DNA from: a virus
Strand: one strand, 5' to 3'
Virus record (IMG/VR): IMGVR_UViG_3300010885_041112
Coordinates: 1 to 31,744 of that record
DNA: 31,744 nucleotides
The position numbers and the translations under genes were made by a program. Of this stretch, positions 13,766 to 21,098 are shown piece by piece. How positions within the stretch are numbered: the first letter of the stretch is position 1; each line of letters begins with the position of its first letter. A model generated the notes under the pieces. The model was given only the letters and a program-made list of their open reading frames with translations, did no database searches and had not been told where the DNA came from.

Positions 13766-13905
13766 CGTCCCTGACCTCGATACTTTTTACGATAATTTTT
13801 AGATTTCTTGTTTTTAGAAGTCTTAGTCTTAGCATGAACACCAGGACGAGTTGTTTTACCGTGACCAACAAATGAGAAGGTCGATTGAGTTTTAGCCTTT
13901 GCCAT
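13762..13905 (-). CDS. 47-residue highly basic small protein
   Basis: ATG at 13903-13905, stop TGA overlapping the next ATG. The peptide MAKAKTQSTFSF... then KTKTSKNKKSKNYRKKYRGQGR is very rich in Lys and Arg and ends GQGR. It is a likely nucleic-acid-binding tail protein; the C-terminal repeat-like KxKxSKNKKSKN looks disordered. It leads the redox operon, 30 nt downstream of a near-consensus promoter. A ribosome- or DNA-associated role is plausible but unproven. Confidence 0.65.
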   Translation of the reverse strand: MAKAKTQSTFSFVGHGKTTRPGVHAKTKTSKNKKSKNYRKKYRGQGR

Positions 13906-13934
13906 TTTTAATTTAATTTAATTGTTTAACACCT

Positions 13935-13966
13935 CAAAGATAATACAAAAAATTTTATTTACAAAA
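13935..13966 (-). promoter_or_regulatory. Near-consensus promoter of the redox operon
   Basis: Minus-strand TTTTG (13966-13962), 19 nt, TATCTTTG (13942-13935): the same boxes and spacing as at 723-754. The leader carries a short AATTA-type repeat. Confidence 0.75.
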
Positions 13967-13972
13967 CTTTTT

Positions 13973-14224
13973 TTAATTAAGACACATCAATCCAAATTTT
14001 GTTCTAAAAAAAGGACCAATCATTGATGTTATTACATCTAACATCTGATTTCTAGTCATCTCATATTCTTTACCATTATCCAAGTTATTATAAACCTTAT
14101 CCCTAATTCTAGAGAAAAAAAGGGACTTGTCTAAGTCCCCTATTAGTGTTTTTAATTGTTCGGGATTATTATTGAAAAAATTAAACATGTTTTTCAAATA
14201 AATCTCAACATCAACGTTTTTCAT
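13973..14224 (-). CDS. Unknown 83-residue protein containing an internal terminator
   Basis: Starts MKNVDVEIYLKNMF at the ATG at 14224; a TTG two codons upstream is less likely. A helical N-terminal part (FFNNNPEQLKTLIGDLDK) is followed by FSRIRDKVYNNLDNGKEYEM and a final helix. No family assigned. The codons for GDLDKSLFFS form a canonical intrinsic terminator on the coding strand (14114-14139), so full-length message would need read-through or antitermination. It begins 7 nt after the LRR protein stop. Confidence 0.5.
   Translation of the reverse strand: MKNVDVEIYLKNMFNFFNNNPEQLKTLIGDLDKSLFFSRIRDKVYNNLDNGKEYEMTRNQMLDVITSMIGPFFRTKFGLMCLN
14114..14139 (-). terminator. Intrinsic terminator inside a coding sequence
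   Basis: Minus-strand GGGACTT, loop AGAC, AAGTCCC, then seven T. It has textbook form but lies about 85-110 nt into the 83-residue ORF, downstream of the two LRR genes. Confidence 0.65.
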
Positions 14225-14231
14225 AATCAAA

Positions 14232-16103
14232 TTATTCTATATCAAGGAACGCTGAGTTATTTGGATTTTCAAACCTTTCTTTAACTTCAGGAGATATCAC
14301 GAGATTAGGACTACAGTTTGATAATACCAATGCTTGTAGATTAGGTAATTTAGCAATAAATGGTGGAATAAAATCAAGATTAGGACAGTCATAAAATGAT
14401 AAAAAGTTAAGTGATTCCATTCTACCAATCACTTCAGGAATTTCACTAAAACAATTTTTGAAACAAAGAGATCGCATATTTTTTAATTCTGAAAACTCTT
14501 CAGGTAATACAATTTCAATAGGTGTGTTAGATTCGTTAAAAAAGTCAAGATTCTCGATAGTTTTAGGGATTTGATTGAATATTTCAGGAAATCCGTACAA
14601 ATCAATGAATTTACTAAGATTGTTGTTGGGATATTTAATAATCATCTCTTGTGAATTACCAGGTGTTTCTCCTATTTGGTTTCTTAAATCAGATTTACGT
14701 TCATTCTTTAATCCTTTTAATATTGGAGTATTTAATAAGGCAATGTCAGCATTTGTTAAATCCTTCAATGATTTATTTTTAAGACTTTCTTTTTTCTTAC
14801 TAATATAATAAGATAAACTAGAACTGCCTAGTGAAGAAATCATTTCTTTGGTTAAAATGTGACCTAATGCAATATATTTCTTTTGTAAGTTATCCGTTAG
14901 TTTGGCAAATTGTGCATCTTTAAGTTCTTTAGATGATACTTCCATCCAAATTTCAACTTCATTTTCACTACCTAATTCTTCTATAGGATTATCAGTATTA
15001 AGATTAAAATTTCGATACCTCCTAGCCAATTCCTGTTCTGAATCAGTTAATGGATTTGGTTTAAAAATATGTTTAAGATCTTTTAATTTAGGAATCTTAT
15101 TAACGATTTGTTCCCAAGGTAAGTTTTGGTGACCAGAATATTCGCCATCATTCGTACCATCAGCAAGTGCCATACTACCTCTTGGATCCACTAAAATTAC
15201 AACCGCATAATCATCATCCGAAAATGGTTTATCACCATCTATGATATAATAAAGAGTCCTTTCACGATCTAAACGATAATTGTAATACAGATTTGACCCT
15301 CCTTCTCTTGAAGTACACCATCTTCTACCATTTTTTAATTTAATACAATCAGGTTTATCCCTTGGTGCGTATATTTCAAGATTAGGTACTTCAGGTTCAC
15401 CCTTAGCTGGATAAACCATAGGAATATCACCATATTTTGTGTTAGAAGATTTTTCAGAATATCCTTTCTTAGCCTCAATACCATCAACAATGTGTTCAAT
15501 ATCTTGAAATGATAAATTCTTAAGTGGTGGTGTGTTAACTGGTACTTCAGTAATATTGTTTGTATAACTATTAGCATAAAACTGAATAATTTCATCAGAA
15601 GTCTCTGGAAATTTTTTCTTCATCGCAGTTATCAATAACTTCAAATAGTTTTTATTCAAAAACTCAACAATCTGAAGATAAGTCGACTTACCTAAATTCA
15701 TTTTATCTTTAGGTACTTCACCACTAATATCCATTAGTTGTCTAATCGAACGTCTAAGTGCCGCATCCTCAACTGGTGGTTCTCCAGCCTTTTTAGAATT
15801 ATCCTTTAATTGTGTAAAAAGATCTTTGGACGTTTTAGTTGATTCTTTACCTGATAAGATTTTTGAAAGTTCGGAATAGGTTAATCTAAACAAATCTCGT
15901 TTTTCCACAGGTAATTGATTTTTATATTTCTCGAACTCATTAACTTTATCGATAATATCCTGATCTTTAAGATTGCTATCTTCTTTTTTGAATTTGTCGA
16001 TTAACTGTTGAAGGACTTTCTTACTTACCTCCATTACTAACTTACTATCGCGTTTTCTTACATCTTCAACAATTACTGAAGATAAAACATTAACTAATTT
16101 CAT
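14232..16103 (-). CDS. WCT-core leucine-rich-repeat protein, copy B
   Basis: A 623-residue protein of the same length as copy A upstream. Layout: amphipathic N-terminus MKLVNVLSSVIVEDV; helical Lys/Glu-rich region to about 200; WCT core at about 243-345 (LEIYAP, then CIKLKNGRRWCTSREGG with WCTS at 262-265, LYYIIDGDKPFSDDDYAVVI, then LADGTN); helices at 385-480; three to four leucine-rich repeats at about 515-605 (IVLPEEFSELKNM, IPEVIGRMESL, IPPFIAKLPNL). LRRs usually bind proteins. No signal peptide or transmembrane helix. Likely cotranscribed with copy A after a 20-nt gap. Activity unknown. Confidence 0.7.
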   Translation of the reverse strand: MKLVNVLSSVIVEDVRKRDSKLVMEVSKKVLQQLIDKFKKEDSNLKDQDIIDKVNEFEKYKNQLPVEKRDLFRLTYSELSKILSGKESTKTSKDLFTQLKDNSKKAGEPPVEDAALRRSIRQLMDISGEVPKDKMNLGKSTYLQIVEFLNKNYLKLLITAMKKKFPETSDEIIQFYANSYTNNITEVPVNTPPLKNLSFQDIEHIVDGIEAKKGYSEKSSNTKYGDIPMVYPAKGEPEVPNLEIYAPRDKPDCIKLKNGRRWCTSREGGSNLYYNYRLDRERTLYYIIDGDKPFSDDDYAVVILVDPRGSMALADGTNDGEYSGHQNLPWEQIVNKIPKLKDLKHIFKPNPLTDSEQELARRYRNFNLNTDNPIEELGSENEVEIWMEVSSKELKDAQFAKLTDNLQKKYIALGHILTKEMISSLGSSSLSYYISKKKESLKNKSLKDLTNADIALLNTPILKGLKNERKSDLRNQIGETPGNSQEMIIKYPNNNLSKFIDLYGFPEIFNQIPKTIENLDFFNESNTPIEIVLPEEFSELKNMRSLCFKNCFSEIPEVIGRMESLNFLSFYDCPNLDFIPPFIAKLPNLQALVLSNCSPNLVISPEVKERFENPNNSAFLDIE

Positions 16104-16123
16104 ATTTTTTTATTTTAATCAAA

Positions 16124-17995
16124 TTATCTGATATAAATGAACTTTTTGCTATTTGGATCTTCAATCATTTGTTTAACTTCAGGAGATAACACGAGATTAG
16201 GACTACATTTTTCTATTACCAATCCACGTAGTTCAGGTAATTTAGCAATAAATGGTGGAATAAAATCAAGATTAGGACATTCATTAAATATTAAAAAGCG
16301 AACTGACTCCATTTTACCGATCACTTCAGGAACTTCACTAAGACAATTTTTGAAATTAAGATTTTCAATGTTTTTTAATTCTGAAAACTCTTCAGGTAAT
16401 ACAATTTCAATAGGAGAGTTAGATTCATTTTCAAACTCAAAAGTCGTAATAGTTTTAGGGATTTGATTAAATATTTCAGAAAATCCGTATAAATCAATGA
16501 ATTTACTAAGATTGTCGTTGGGATATTTAATGGTCATAATCATTGGATTATTTGGTGTTTGTCCTATTTGATTTTTTAATTCAGATTTACGTTCGTTCTT
16601 TAATCCTTTTAACATTGGAGAATTTAACAAATAAATGTCCGCATCTGTCAAATCTTTCAATAATCTAGTCTTAAGTTCTTCTTTTCTCTTACCAATATAA
16701 TAAGATAAAACAGAACTATTCATTGAGGCAACCATTCCTGCGGTTAATACATAACCAATAGCAATATATTTCTTTTGTAAGTCATCCGTTAGTTTAGCAA
16801 ATTGTGCATCATTAAGCTTTTCACCTGAAACCTCAATCCAAATCGCCGCATCATTTTCACTACCTAATTCTTCTATAGGATTATCAGTTCTAAGTTCTTT
16901 ATTTGCATACTTTCTGAGTAATTCCGTTTCCTGACTAGATAAAGGTTCTGATTTAAAAATATGTTTAAGATTTTTTAATTTAGGAATCTTATTAACGATT
17001 TGTTCCCAAGGTAAAATGGTCATACCCGCATAACTCCCAGTATTTGTTCCATCAGCCAATCTCATCCCTCCTTGTTTATCAACCAAGATAACGAACGCAA
17101 AATCAACATCCGAAAATGGTTTATCATAATCAATTCCATAATAAATAGTTAACTCATTAGATAAACGATAATAATAATAACGATTGGGACCACCTTCGTA
17201 TGATGTACACCATCCTCTACCATTTTTTAATCTAATACAATCAGATTTTCCTGTTGGTTTGTAAATTTCCAAATTAGGCACATCTGAATCACCTTCAACT
17301 GGATACACTTTAGGGATATCATCATAACTTTTAGTTGATTCTTTTTCTGAGTAACCTTTTTTAGACTCAATACCATCAACAATGTGTTCAATATCTTGAA
17401 ATGATAAGTTCTTAAGTGGTGGTGTGTCAATAGGTATTTCAGCCGCATTACTATAATAGCTATTAGCATAGAATTGGACGGTATCGTTTGATAAGTCTGG
17501 GAATTTTTTCTTCATCGCAGTTATCAATAACTTCAAATAGTTTTTATTCAAAAACTCAACAATCTGAAGATAAGTTGCCCTGCCTAAATTCATTTTATCT
17601 TTAGGTACTTCACCACTAATATCCATTAGTTGTCTAATTACTCGTTTAAGAGCCATATTCTCAACTGGTGGTTCTCCAGCTTTTCTAGAATTATCCTTTA
17701 ATTGTGTAAAAAGATCTTTAGATGTTTTAGTTGATTCTTTACCTGATAAAATATTAGATAGTTCCGAATAACTTAATTGGAATAAGTCTCTCTTATCAAC
17801 AGGTAATTGATTTTTGTATTTCTCAAAGTCATCAACCTTGTCAATTATGTCTTGATCTTTTAATGTGTTATCTTCTTTTTTGAATTTATCAATCAACTGT
17901 TGAAGGACTTTCTTACTTACCTCCATTACTAACTTACTATCGTGTTTTCTTACATCTTCAACAATTACTGAAGATAAAACATTAACTAATTTCAT
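16124..17995 (-). CDS. WCT-core leucine-rich-repeat protein, copy A
   Basis: The promoter-proximal paralogue, 623 residues, same architecture as copy B: amphipathic N-terminus, helical domain, WCT core (LRLKNGRG-type segment here CIRLKNGRGWCTSYEGG, WCTS at 262-265), KPFSDVDFAFVI, LADGTNTG, and C-terminal LRRs (ENLNFKNCLSEVPEVIG, VRFLIFNECPNLDF). Differences from copy B cluster in the LRR solvent-exposed positions and in the residues right after WCTS. That is consistent with different targets for the two copies. A TATTTAT box lies 17 nt upstream. Function not known. Confidence 0.7.
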   Translation of the reverse strand: MKLVNVLSSVIVEDVRKHDSKLVMEVSKKVLQQLIDKFKKEDNTLKDQDIIDKVDDFEKYKNQLPVDKRDLFQLSYSELSNILSGKESTKTSKDLFTQLKDNSRKAGEPPVENMALKRVIRQLMDISGEVPKDKMNLGRATYLQIVEFLNKNYLKLLITAMKKKFPDLSNDTVQFYANSYYSNAAEIPIDTPPLKNLSFQDIEHIVDGIESKKGYSEKESTKSYDDIPKVYPVEGDSDVPNLEIYKPTGKSDCIRLKNGRGWCTSYEGGPNRYYYYRLSNELTIYYGIDYDKPFSDVDFAFVILVDKQGGMRLADGTNTGSYAGMTILPWEQIVNKIPKLKNLKHIFKSEPLSSQETELLRKYANKELRTDNPIEELGSENDAAIWIEVSGEKLNDAQFAKLTDDLQKKYIAIGYVLTAGMVASMNSSVLSYYIGKRKEELKTRLLKDLTDADIYLLNSPMLKGLKNERKSELKNQIGQTPNNPMIMTIKYPNDNLSKFIDLYGFSEIFNQIPKTITTFEFENESNSPIEIVLPEEFSELKNIENLNFKNCLSEVPEVIGKMESVRFLIFNECPNLDFIPPFIAKLPELRGLVIEKCSPNLVLSPEVKQMIEDPNSKKFIYIR

Positions 17996-18012
17996 AAATG
18001 TTATTTTTTAAT

Positions 18013-18019
18013 ATAAATA
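18013..18019 (-). promoter_or_regulatory. TATTTAT box before the LRR gene pair
   Basis: Minus-strand GTATATTTATATTAAAA, 17 nt upstream of the ATG at 17995. It is the only promoter-like element in the 65-nt gap and would drive both paralogues. Confidence 0.4.
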
Positions 18020-18060
18020 TACCAAAAACAATAGTTGGATACACGAAAAATAAAAATTAT

Positions 18061-18210
18061 TCAATTGGTATTCAACCCCAATTGATAAACAACTTTTTTA
18101 CCCTCCTTACGAGAATAAACTTTTTTTGATTTTACCACTTGTTGACAAGTTTTACGACGAATGATTTGTTTAATATGTCGTTCAGATAAATCTGGTAATT
18201 TGTTTTCCAT
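18061..18210 (-). CDS. 49-residue basic small protein
   Basis: ATG at 18208-18210, TGA at 18061. The peptide starts MENKLPDLSERHIKQIIRRK, with a Lys/Arg-rich middle (VVKSKKVYSRKEGKKVV) and a single Cys. It has helix plus hairpin character and may bind nucleic acid or a host enzyme. A near-consensus promoter lies 20 nt upstream, which supports its reality. No homologue recognised. Confidence 0.6.
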   Translation of the reverse strand: MENKLPDLSERHIKQIIRRKTCQQVVKSKKVYSRKEGKKVVYQLGLNTN

Positions 18211-18230
18211 TGTTTCTTACTTTTGATACA

Positions 18231-18263
18231 CAAAGATATCAATATTTATTCCAATATCCAAAA
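18231..18263 (-). promoter_or_regulatory. Near-consensus promoter of the 49-residue basic protein
   Basis: Minus-strand TTTTG (18263-18259), 20 nt, TATCTTTG (18238-18231). Predicted start near 18224, leader about 14 nt. The promoter lies in the 54-nt gap after the dehydratase gene. Confidence 0.7.
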
Positions 18264-18264
18264 A

Positions 18265-19197
18265 TTATTTTTGAGAATATGTTTTTTCTAAAAAATCTAT
18301 CACGTCGTAATATGTTTTAACTATTCCTATTTTTTTATAATACTCATTTAATTTATAACAATTCAATGAATATTTTTTATCATGCCCAAGTCTATCACTG
18401 ACATATTTTACTTTAACATCTTTACCTAATATTTCAGATATCTTATTAACTAATCTAATGTTTGTATAATGATTACCAGAACCTATATTATATATCGTAT
18501 TAAGTACGTCATCATCAAACATTAAGTCAATTATTACATCAACATTATCGTAAACGTATATCCATTCTCTAATTTGTTTACCATCACCATATACTGGTAT
18601 AACATCATCATTTATTATACAATTATATATTTTAGATAAAAATTTTTCACTATTCTGATGTTCACCAAAGTTATTACAGGTTCTTGTTATTAAATACGGC
18701 AATCCGAACGTTCTATGAGCACTTTCAATTAACATGTCTGATGCCGCCTTTGTTACTGAATAATAAGAACTTGGTTTGAGTTCTTCCTCCTCAACCGAAG
18801 CGTGATTTATAGCAATATGGTCTGCCATATCACCATAAACTTCGTCAGTCGATATGTGTATGAATTTTTTTAGATTTTTATTTTTTCTTGCACACTCAAT
18901 CATGTTAAAAGTCCCTTCAATATTCGTTTTAATAAATGGTTTACCATCTAAAATTGAGTTATCAACATGGGATTCTGCCGCAAAATGAACTAAATAATCA
19001 TACGATCCAAGATCATCGGATGTTATGTCACAAATATCTTTACATAAAAAATTTACATCACATTTAATATTATTTATATCACCAGCATAGGTTAATTTAT
19101 CTATACAAAGTATTTCAATATTCGGATGTCTTTCGTTTAATCTATTAATAAATGCAGAACCAATAAACCCCGCACCTCCAGTTACTACTATTTTCAT
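18265..19197 (-). CDS. rfbB: dTDP-glucose 4,6-dehydratase-like enzyme
   Basis: A 310-residue extended short-chain dehydrogenase. NAD-binding TGGAGFIG at 6-13; HFAAESHVDNSI near 71; active-site STDEVYG with Asp118 and Glu119; YxxxK as Tyr146 and Lys150; RTCNNFGEHQ and REWIYVYDN for substrate binding. These are hallmarks of RfbB/RmlB, which turns dTDP-glucose into dTDP-4-keto-6-deoxyglucose on the way to rhamnose and other deoxysugars. The family averages about 340-360 residues, so this one is slightly short. A related sugar-nucleotide substrate is possible. Next to a glycosyltransferase, so virion or host-envelope sugar modification is likely. Confidence 0.85.
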   Translation of the reverse strand: MKIVVTGGAGFIGSAFINRLNERHPNIEILCIDKLTYAGDINNIKCDVNFLCKDICDITSDDLGSYDYLVHFAAESHVDNSILDGKPFIKTNIEGTFNMIECARKNKNLKKFIHISTDEVYGDMADHIAINHASVEEEELKPSSYYSVTKAASDMLIESAHRTFGLPYLITRTCNNFGEHQNSEKFLSKIYNCIINDDVIPVYGDGKQIREWIYVYDNVDVIIDLMFDDDVLNTIYNIGSGNHYTNIRLVNKISEILGKDVKVKYVSDRLGHDKKYSLNCYKLNEYYKKIGIVKTYYDVIDFLEKTYSQK

Positions 19198-19255
19198 ATT
19201 TTTTTACTTTTACCATTAAACTAATCTAAATTACAATAAATTTAAATAGATTTTT

Positions 19256-19870
19256 TTAAGAAAAGTTGTATTTTAAAACGTGATCGTAATTTACAAACCT
19301 GCGTTCAATATCACTATATGATGGTATTTGTCTCGTTAAATTTTTTATAGATGAATATACCGATAACTCATTTTGTAATTTAGCAAAAATTAAATCAACA
19401 TGATTTTTTTCATTGACAATACTATTAAAAATTAAATCAAAATTTTTAACCGAAAACCCAATACAATGTGTTGTTACAGTGTTGGATACTTTAATAACAT
19501 TTTCATTAACGATTTTAATTTCACACTCAGGTTTAGAAAAATGATTACCTCCAAAATAAATAATATCATAATCATTTGGTATCGTATTTAAAAATTTCAG
19601 AACCTGTGAACTAAATCCATCTTCAAAATCACAATCATCTTCAATTATTAAAAAATTATTATACTTTTTCTCTTGGACTATTTTAAATATGTTTATATAT
19701 GTTTGTCTAAGTCCTTCCCATCCAGGTTGATCAATGATTGATCCATCAACGGCTTTTATAACTTCATAATCAGAAACATTTATTTTACTTAAATTGGTCA
19801 AAATATTTTCAAGCCTATCCAATCTTCGTTCAAGATTAATAACAAATATCCTATCAAAAAAGTCATTCAT
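19256..19870 (-). CDS. GT25-like glycosyltransferase
   Basis: A 204-residue protein with the family 25 opening FVINLERRLDRLE (9-21), a middle WEGLRQTYINIFKI where the family has its conserved helix, and the metal/donor motif LIIEDDCDFED with EDD at 77-79. GT25 enzymes add galactose or related sugars to lipooligosaccharide or proteins. Phage versions could decorate virions or host receptors. Its ATG shares one base with the stop of the Cys-rich gene upstream (TAATG). The adjacent dehydratase could supply a deoxysugar donor. Acceptor unknown. Confidence 0.75.
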   Translation of the reverse strand: MNDFFDRIFVINLERRLDRLENILTNLSKINVSDYEVIKAVDGSIIDQPGWEGLRQTYINIFKIVQEKKYNNFLIIEDDCDFEDGFSSQVLKFLNTIPNDYDIIYFGGNHFSKPECEIKIVNENVIKVSNTVTTHCIGFSVKNFDLIFNSIVNEKNHVDLIFAKLQNELSVYSSIKNLTRQIPSYSDIERRFVNYDHVLKYNFS

Positions 19871-20031
19871 TATTTATAACAATTTTTATACGGACGACAA
19901 CTAGCCTTCTGACTAAACCCCATTTTATTACATGGAGTACTCTTACAATAAGATTTACCCATCTTACGTGGTTTCTTAAACTCTTTCTCCTCTATATATT
20001 TTTTCAGAACTTCTTTTATAATTTGTTTCAT
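19870..20031 (-). CDS. 53-residue Cys-rich basic small protein
   Basis: I take the internal ATG at 20031, giving MKQIIKEVLKKYIEEKE, then a basic stretch and SYCKSTPCNKMGFSQKASCR ending in CYK. A longer frame to 20100 would overlap the divergent gene. The N-terminal amphipathic helix resembles other tag-like N-termini here. Four Cys (YCxxxPC, SC, CY) suggest metal binding or a disulphide knot. A TATTTAT box lies 4 nt upstream of this ATG. The Cys motif recurs in small phage proteins I recall, but none with a known role. Confidence 0.6.
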   Translation of the reverse strand: MKQIIKEVLKKYIEEKEFKKPRKMGKSYCKSTPCNKMGFSQKASCRPYKNCYK

Positions 20032-20035
20032 ACTG

Positions 20036-20042
20036 ATAAATA
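20036..20042 (-). promoter_or_regulatory. TATTTAT box 4 nt before the Cys-rich gene
   Basis: Minus-strand TATTTATCAGTATG. It sits in the 16-nt gap between divergent start codons (20031 and 20048). Confidence 0.35.
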
Positions 20043-20047
20043 TTATT

Positions 20048-20197
20048 ATGGAAAAGAAAAGTAATTGTACATCCTGTAAACAAAAAGGGGGATATACCAA
20101 ACAAAATAAATTATTCCTTTGGTCTGGTTTTTTTATGTTATTAATTTTAGGTTATGGTCTTTATTCTTTAGTAAGAGATATCATTTCTCTCTTTTAA
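20048..20197 (+). CDS. 49-residue CxxC single-pass membrane protein
   Basis: ATG at 20048-20050. N-terminal MEKKSNCTSCKQKGGY carries one CxxC; then FLWSGFFMLLILGYGLYSLV forms one membrane helix. The last 17 bases overlap the 3' end of dnaJ on the other strand. The CxxC could bind zinc or an iron-sulphur centre or be a redox pair; a single pair would need a dimer. Divergent start 16 nt from the Cys-rich gene. Coding bias and composition look real, but there is no clear promoter. Confidence 0.5.
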   Translation: MEKKSNCTSCKQKGGYTKQNKLFLWSGFFMLLILGYGLYSLVRDIISLF

Positions 20198-21098
20198 ATT
20201 TAACAACACAATCAACATATAAATCACCAATCCCATGTGATTTAAATCCTTTATTTTTAACCCTTAAGGGTTTTGTTGTGTCAAAAGTTTCAGGCATTGT
20301 AATCGATAACTCACCATCAGGGTGTGGAATAGTAAATTTATCGTAACTTAATGATTCTAAGTCAAACTCTTTTCTATAAATTAAATCAATTCCACTCATA
20401 ATAAAACCATCTTGTTCCACTATATCAACTTTAATTAATAAATTACCATACACCCCGTTTGAAAAATCACCTAAATTAGTCATTCTTATAAACTGACCAG
20501 AATCAATACCTACAGGTATCTCAAATTTAATGGTCTTAATCTCTTGTTTAACAGATCTTCCAGAACAAGACGAACAAGGTCTAATAACAATTTTACCTCT
20601 ACCACCACAACTAGGACAGGTCTGTCTAATTGTTTGTTGGAAAAACCCACCACCTATTGTTTGAACGAAAAATCCTTGACCTTGACAAGTCCCGCATGTT
20701 TCAGTATCACCACCTGATGAATTACAACTAGAACATTCGATATTACGTTGATATTTAATCTCAACGGTTTTACCTCTATACGAGTCTATAACACCAATAT
20801 TGACGTTTATAACTTTATCAGGTACTTGAGGTTGTCGATTCCCACGATTGAACATCTGATCAAAAAAATCATCAACCCCTCCAAATCCATTAAAACCACC
20901 ATTCTTTTCCATCTCCCATTTCTGTTTCTTTTGTGGGTCAGTTAAAACATCATAAGCCTCAGCAATTTCCTTAAATCTGTCTCCACCATCAGGATTTATA
21001 TCAGGATGAAATTCTTTTGATAATTTTCGATACGCTCTCTTTATATCTTCTTCAGATGCGTTATTATTTATACCTAAGATATTATAATAGTCTTTCAT
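20181..21098 (-). CDS. dnaJ: DnaJ-type co-chaperone
   Basis: A 305-residue class A J-protein. J domain at 1-65 with the HPD motif at 31-33; a Gly/Phe-rich linker (GGFNGFGG) near 67-74; four CxxC zinc modules at Cys122/125, 135/138, 161/164 and 175/178; then the C-terminal substrate-binding beta domain ending near 300. Bacterial DnaJ is about 370-390 residues, so this is a shortened but complete architecture. No DnaK or GrpE is in the window. The protein would recruit host DnaK to phage substrates. Its promoter (21120-21149) lies inside the divergent gene, and its ATG shares two bases with that gene's ATG. Confidence 0.9.
   Translation of the reverse strand: MKDYYNILGINNNASEEDIKRAYRKLSKEFHPDINPDGGDRFKEIAEAYDVLTDPQKKQKWEMEKNGGFNGFGGVDDFFDQMFNRGNRQPQVPDKVINVNIGVIDSYRGKTVEIKYQRNIECSSCNSSGGDTETCGTCQGQGFFVQTIGGGFFQQTIRQTCPSCGGRGKIVIRPCSSCSGRSVKQEIKTIKFEIPVGIDSGQFIRMTNLGDFSNGVYGNLLIKVDIVEQDGFIMSGIDLIYRKEFDLESLSYDKFTIPHPDGELSITMPETFDTTKPLRVKNKGFKSHGIGDLYVDCVVKFKREK

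Larger units (their letters stand above)
14232..17995. repeat. Tandem gene duplication, 1.87 kb units
   Basis: Two head-to-tail genes of exactly 623 codons, aligned without length change. The first 50 residues differ at three positions; identity falls in the WCT core and LRR tail. Long identical nucleotide stretches remain, for example around the two start codons. Confidence 0.9.
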
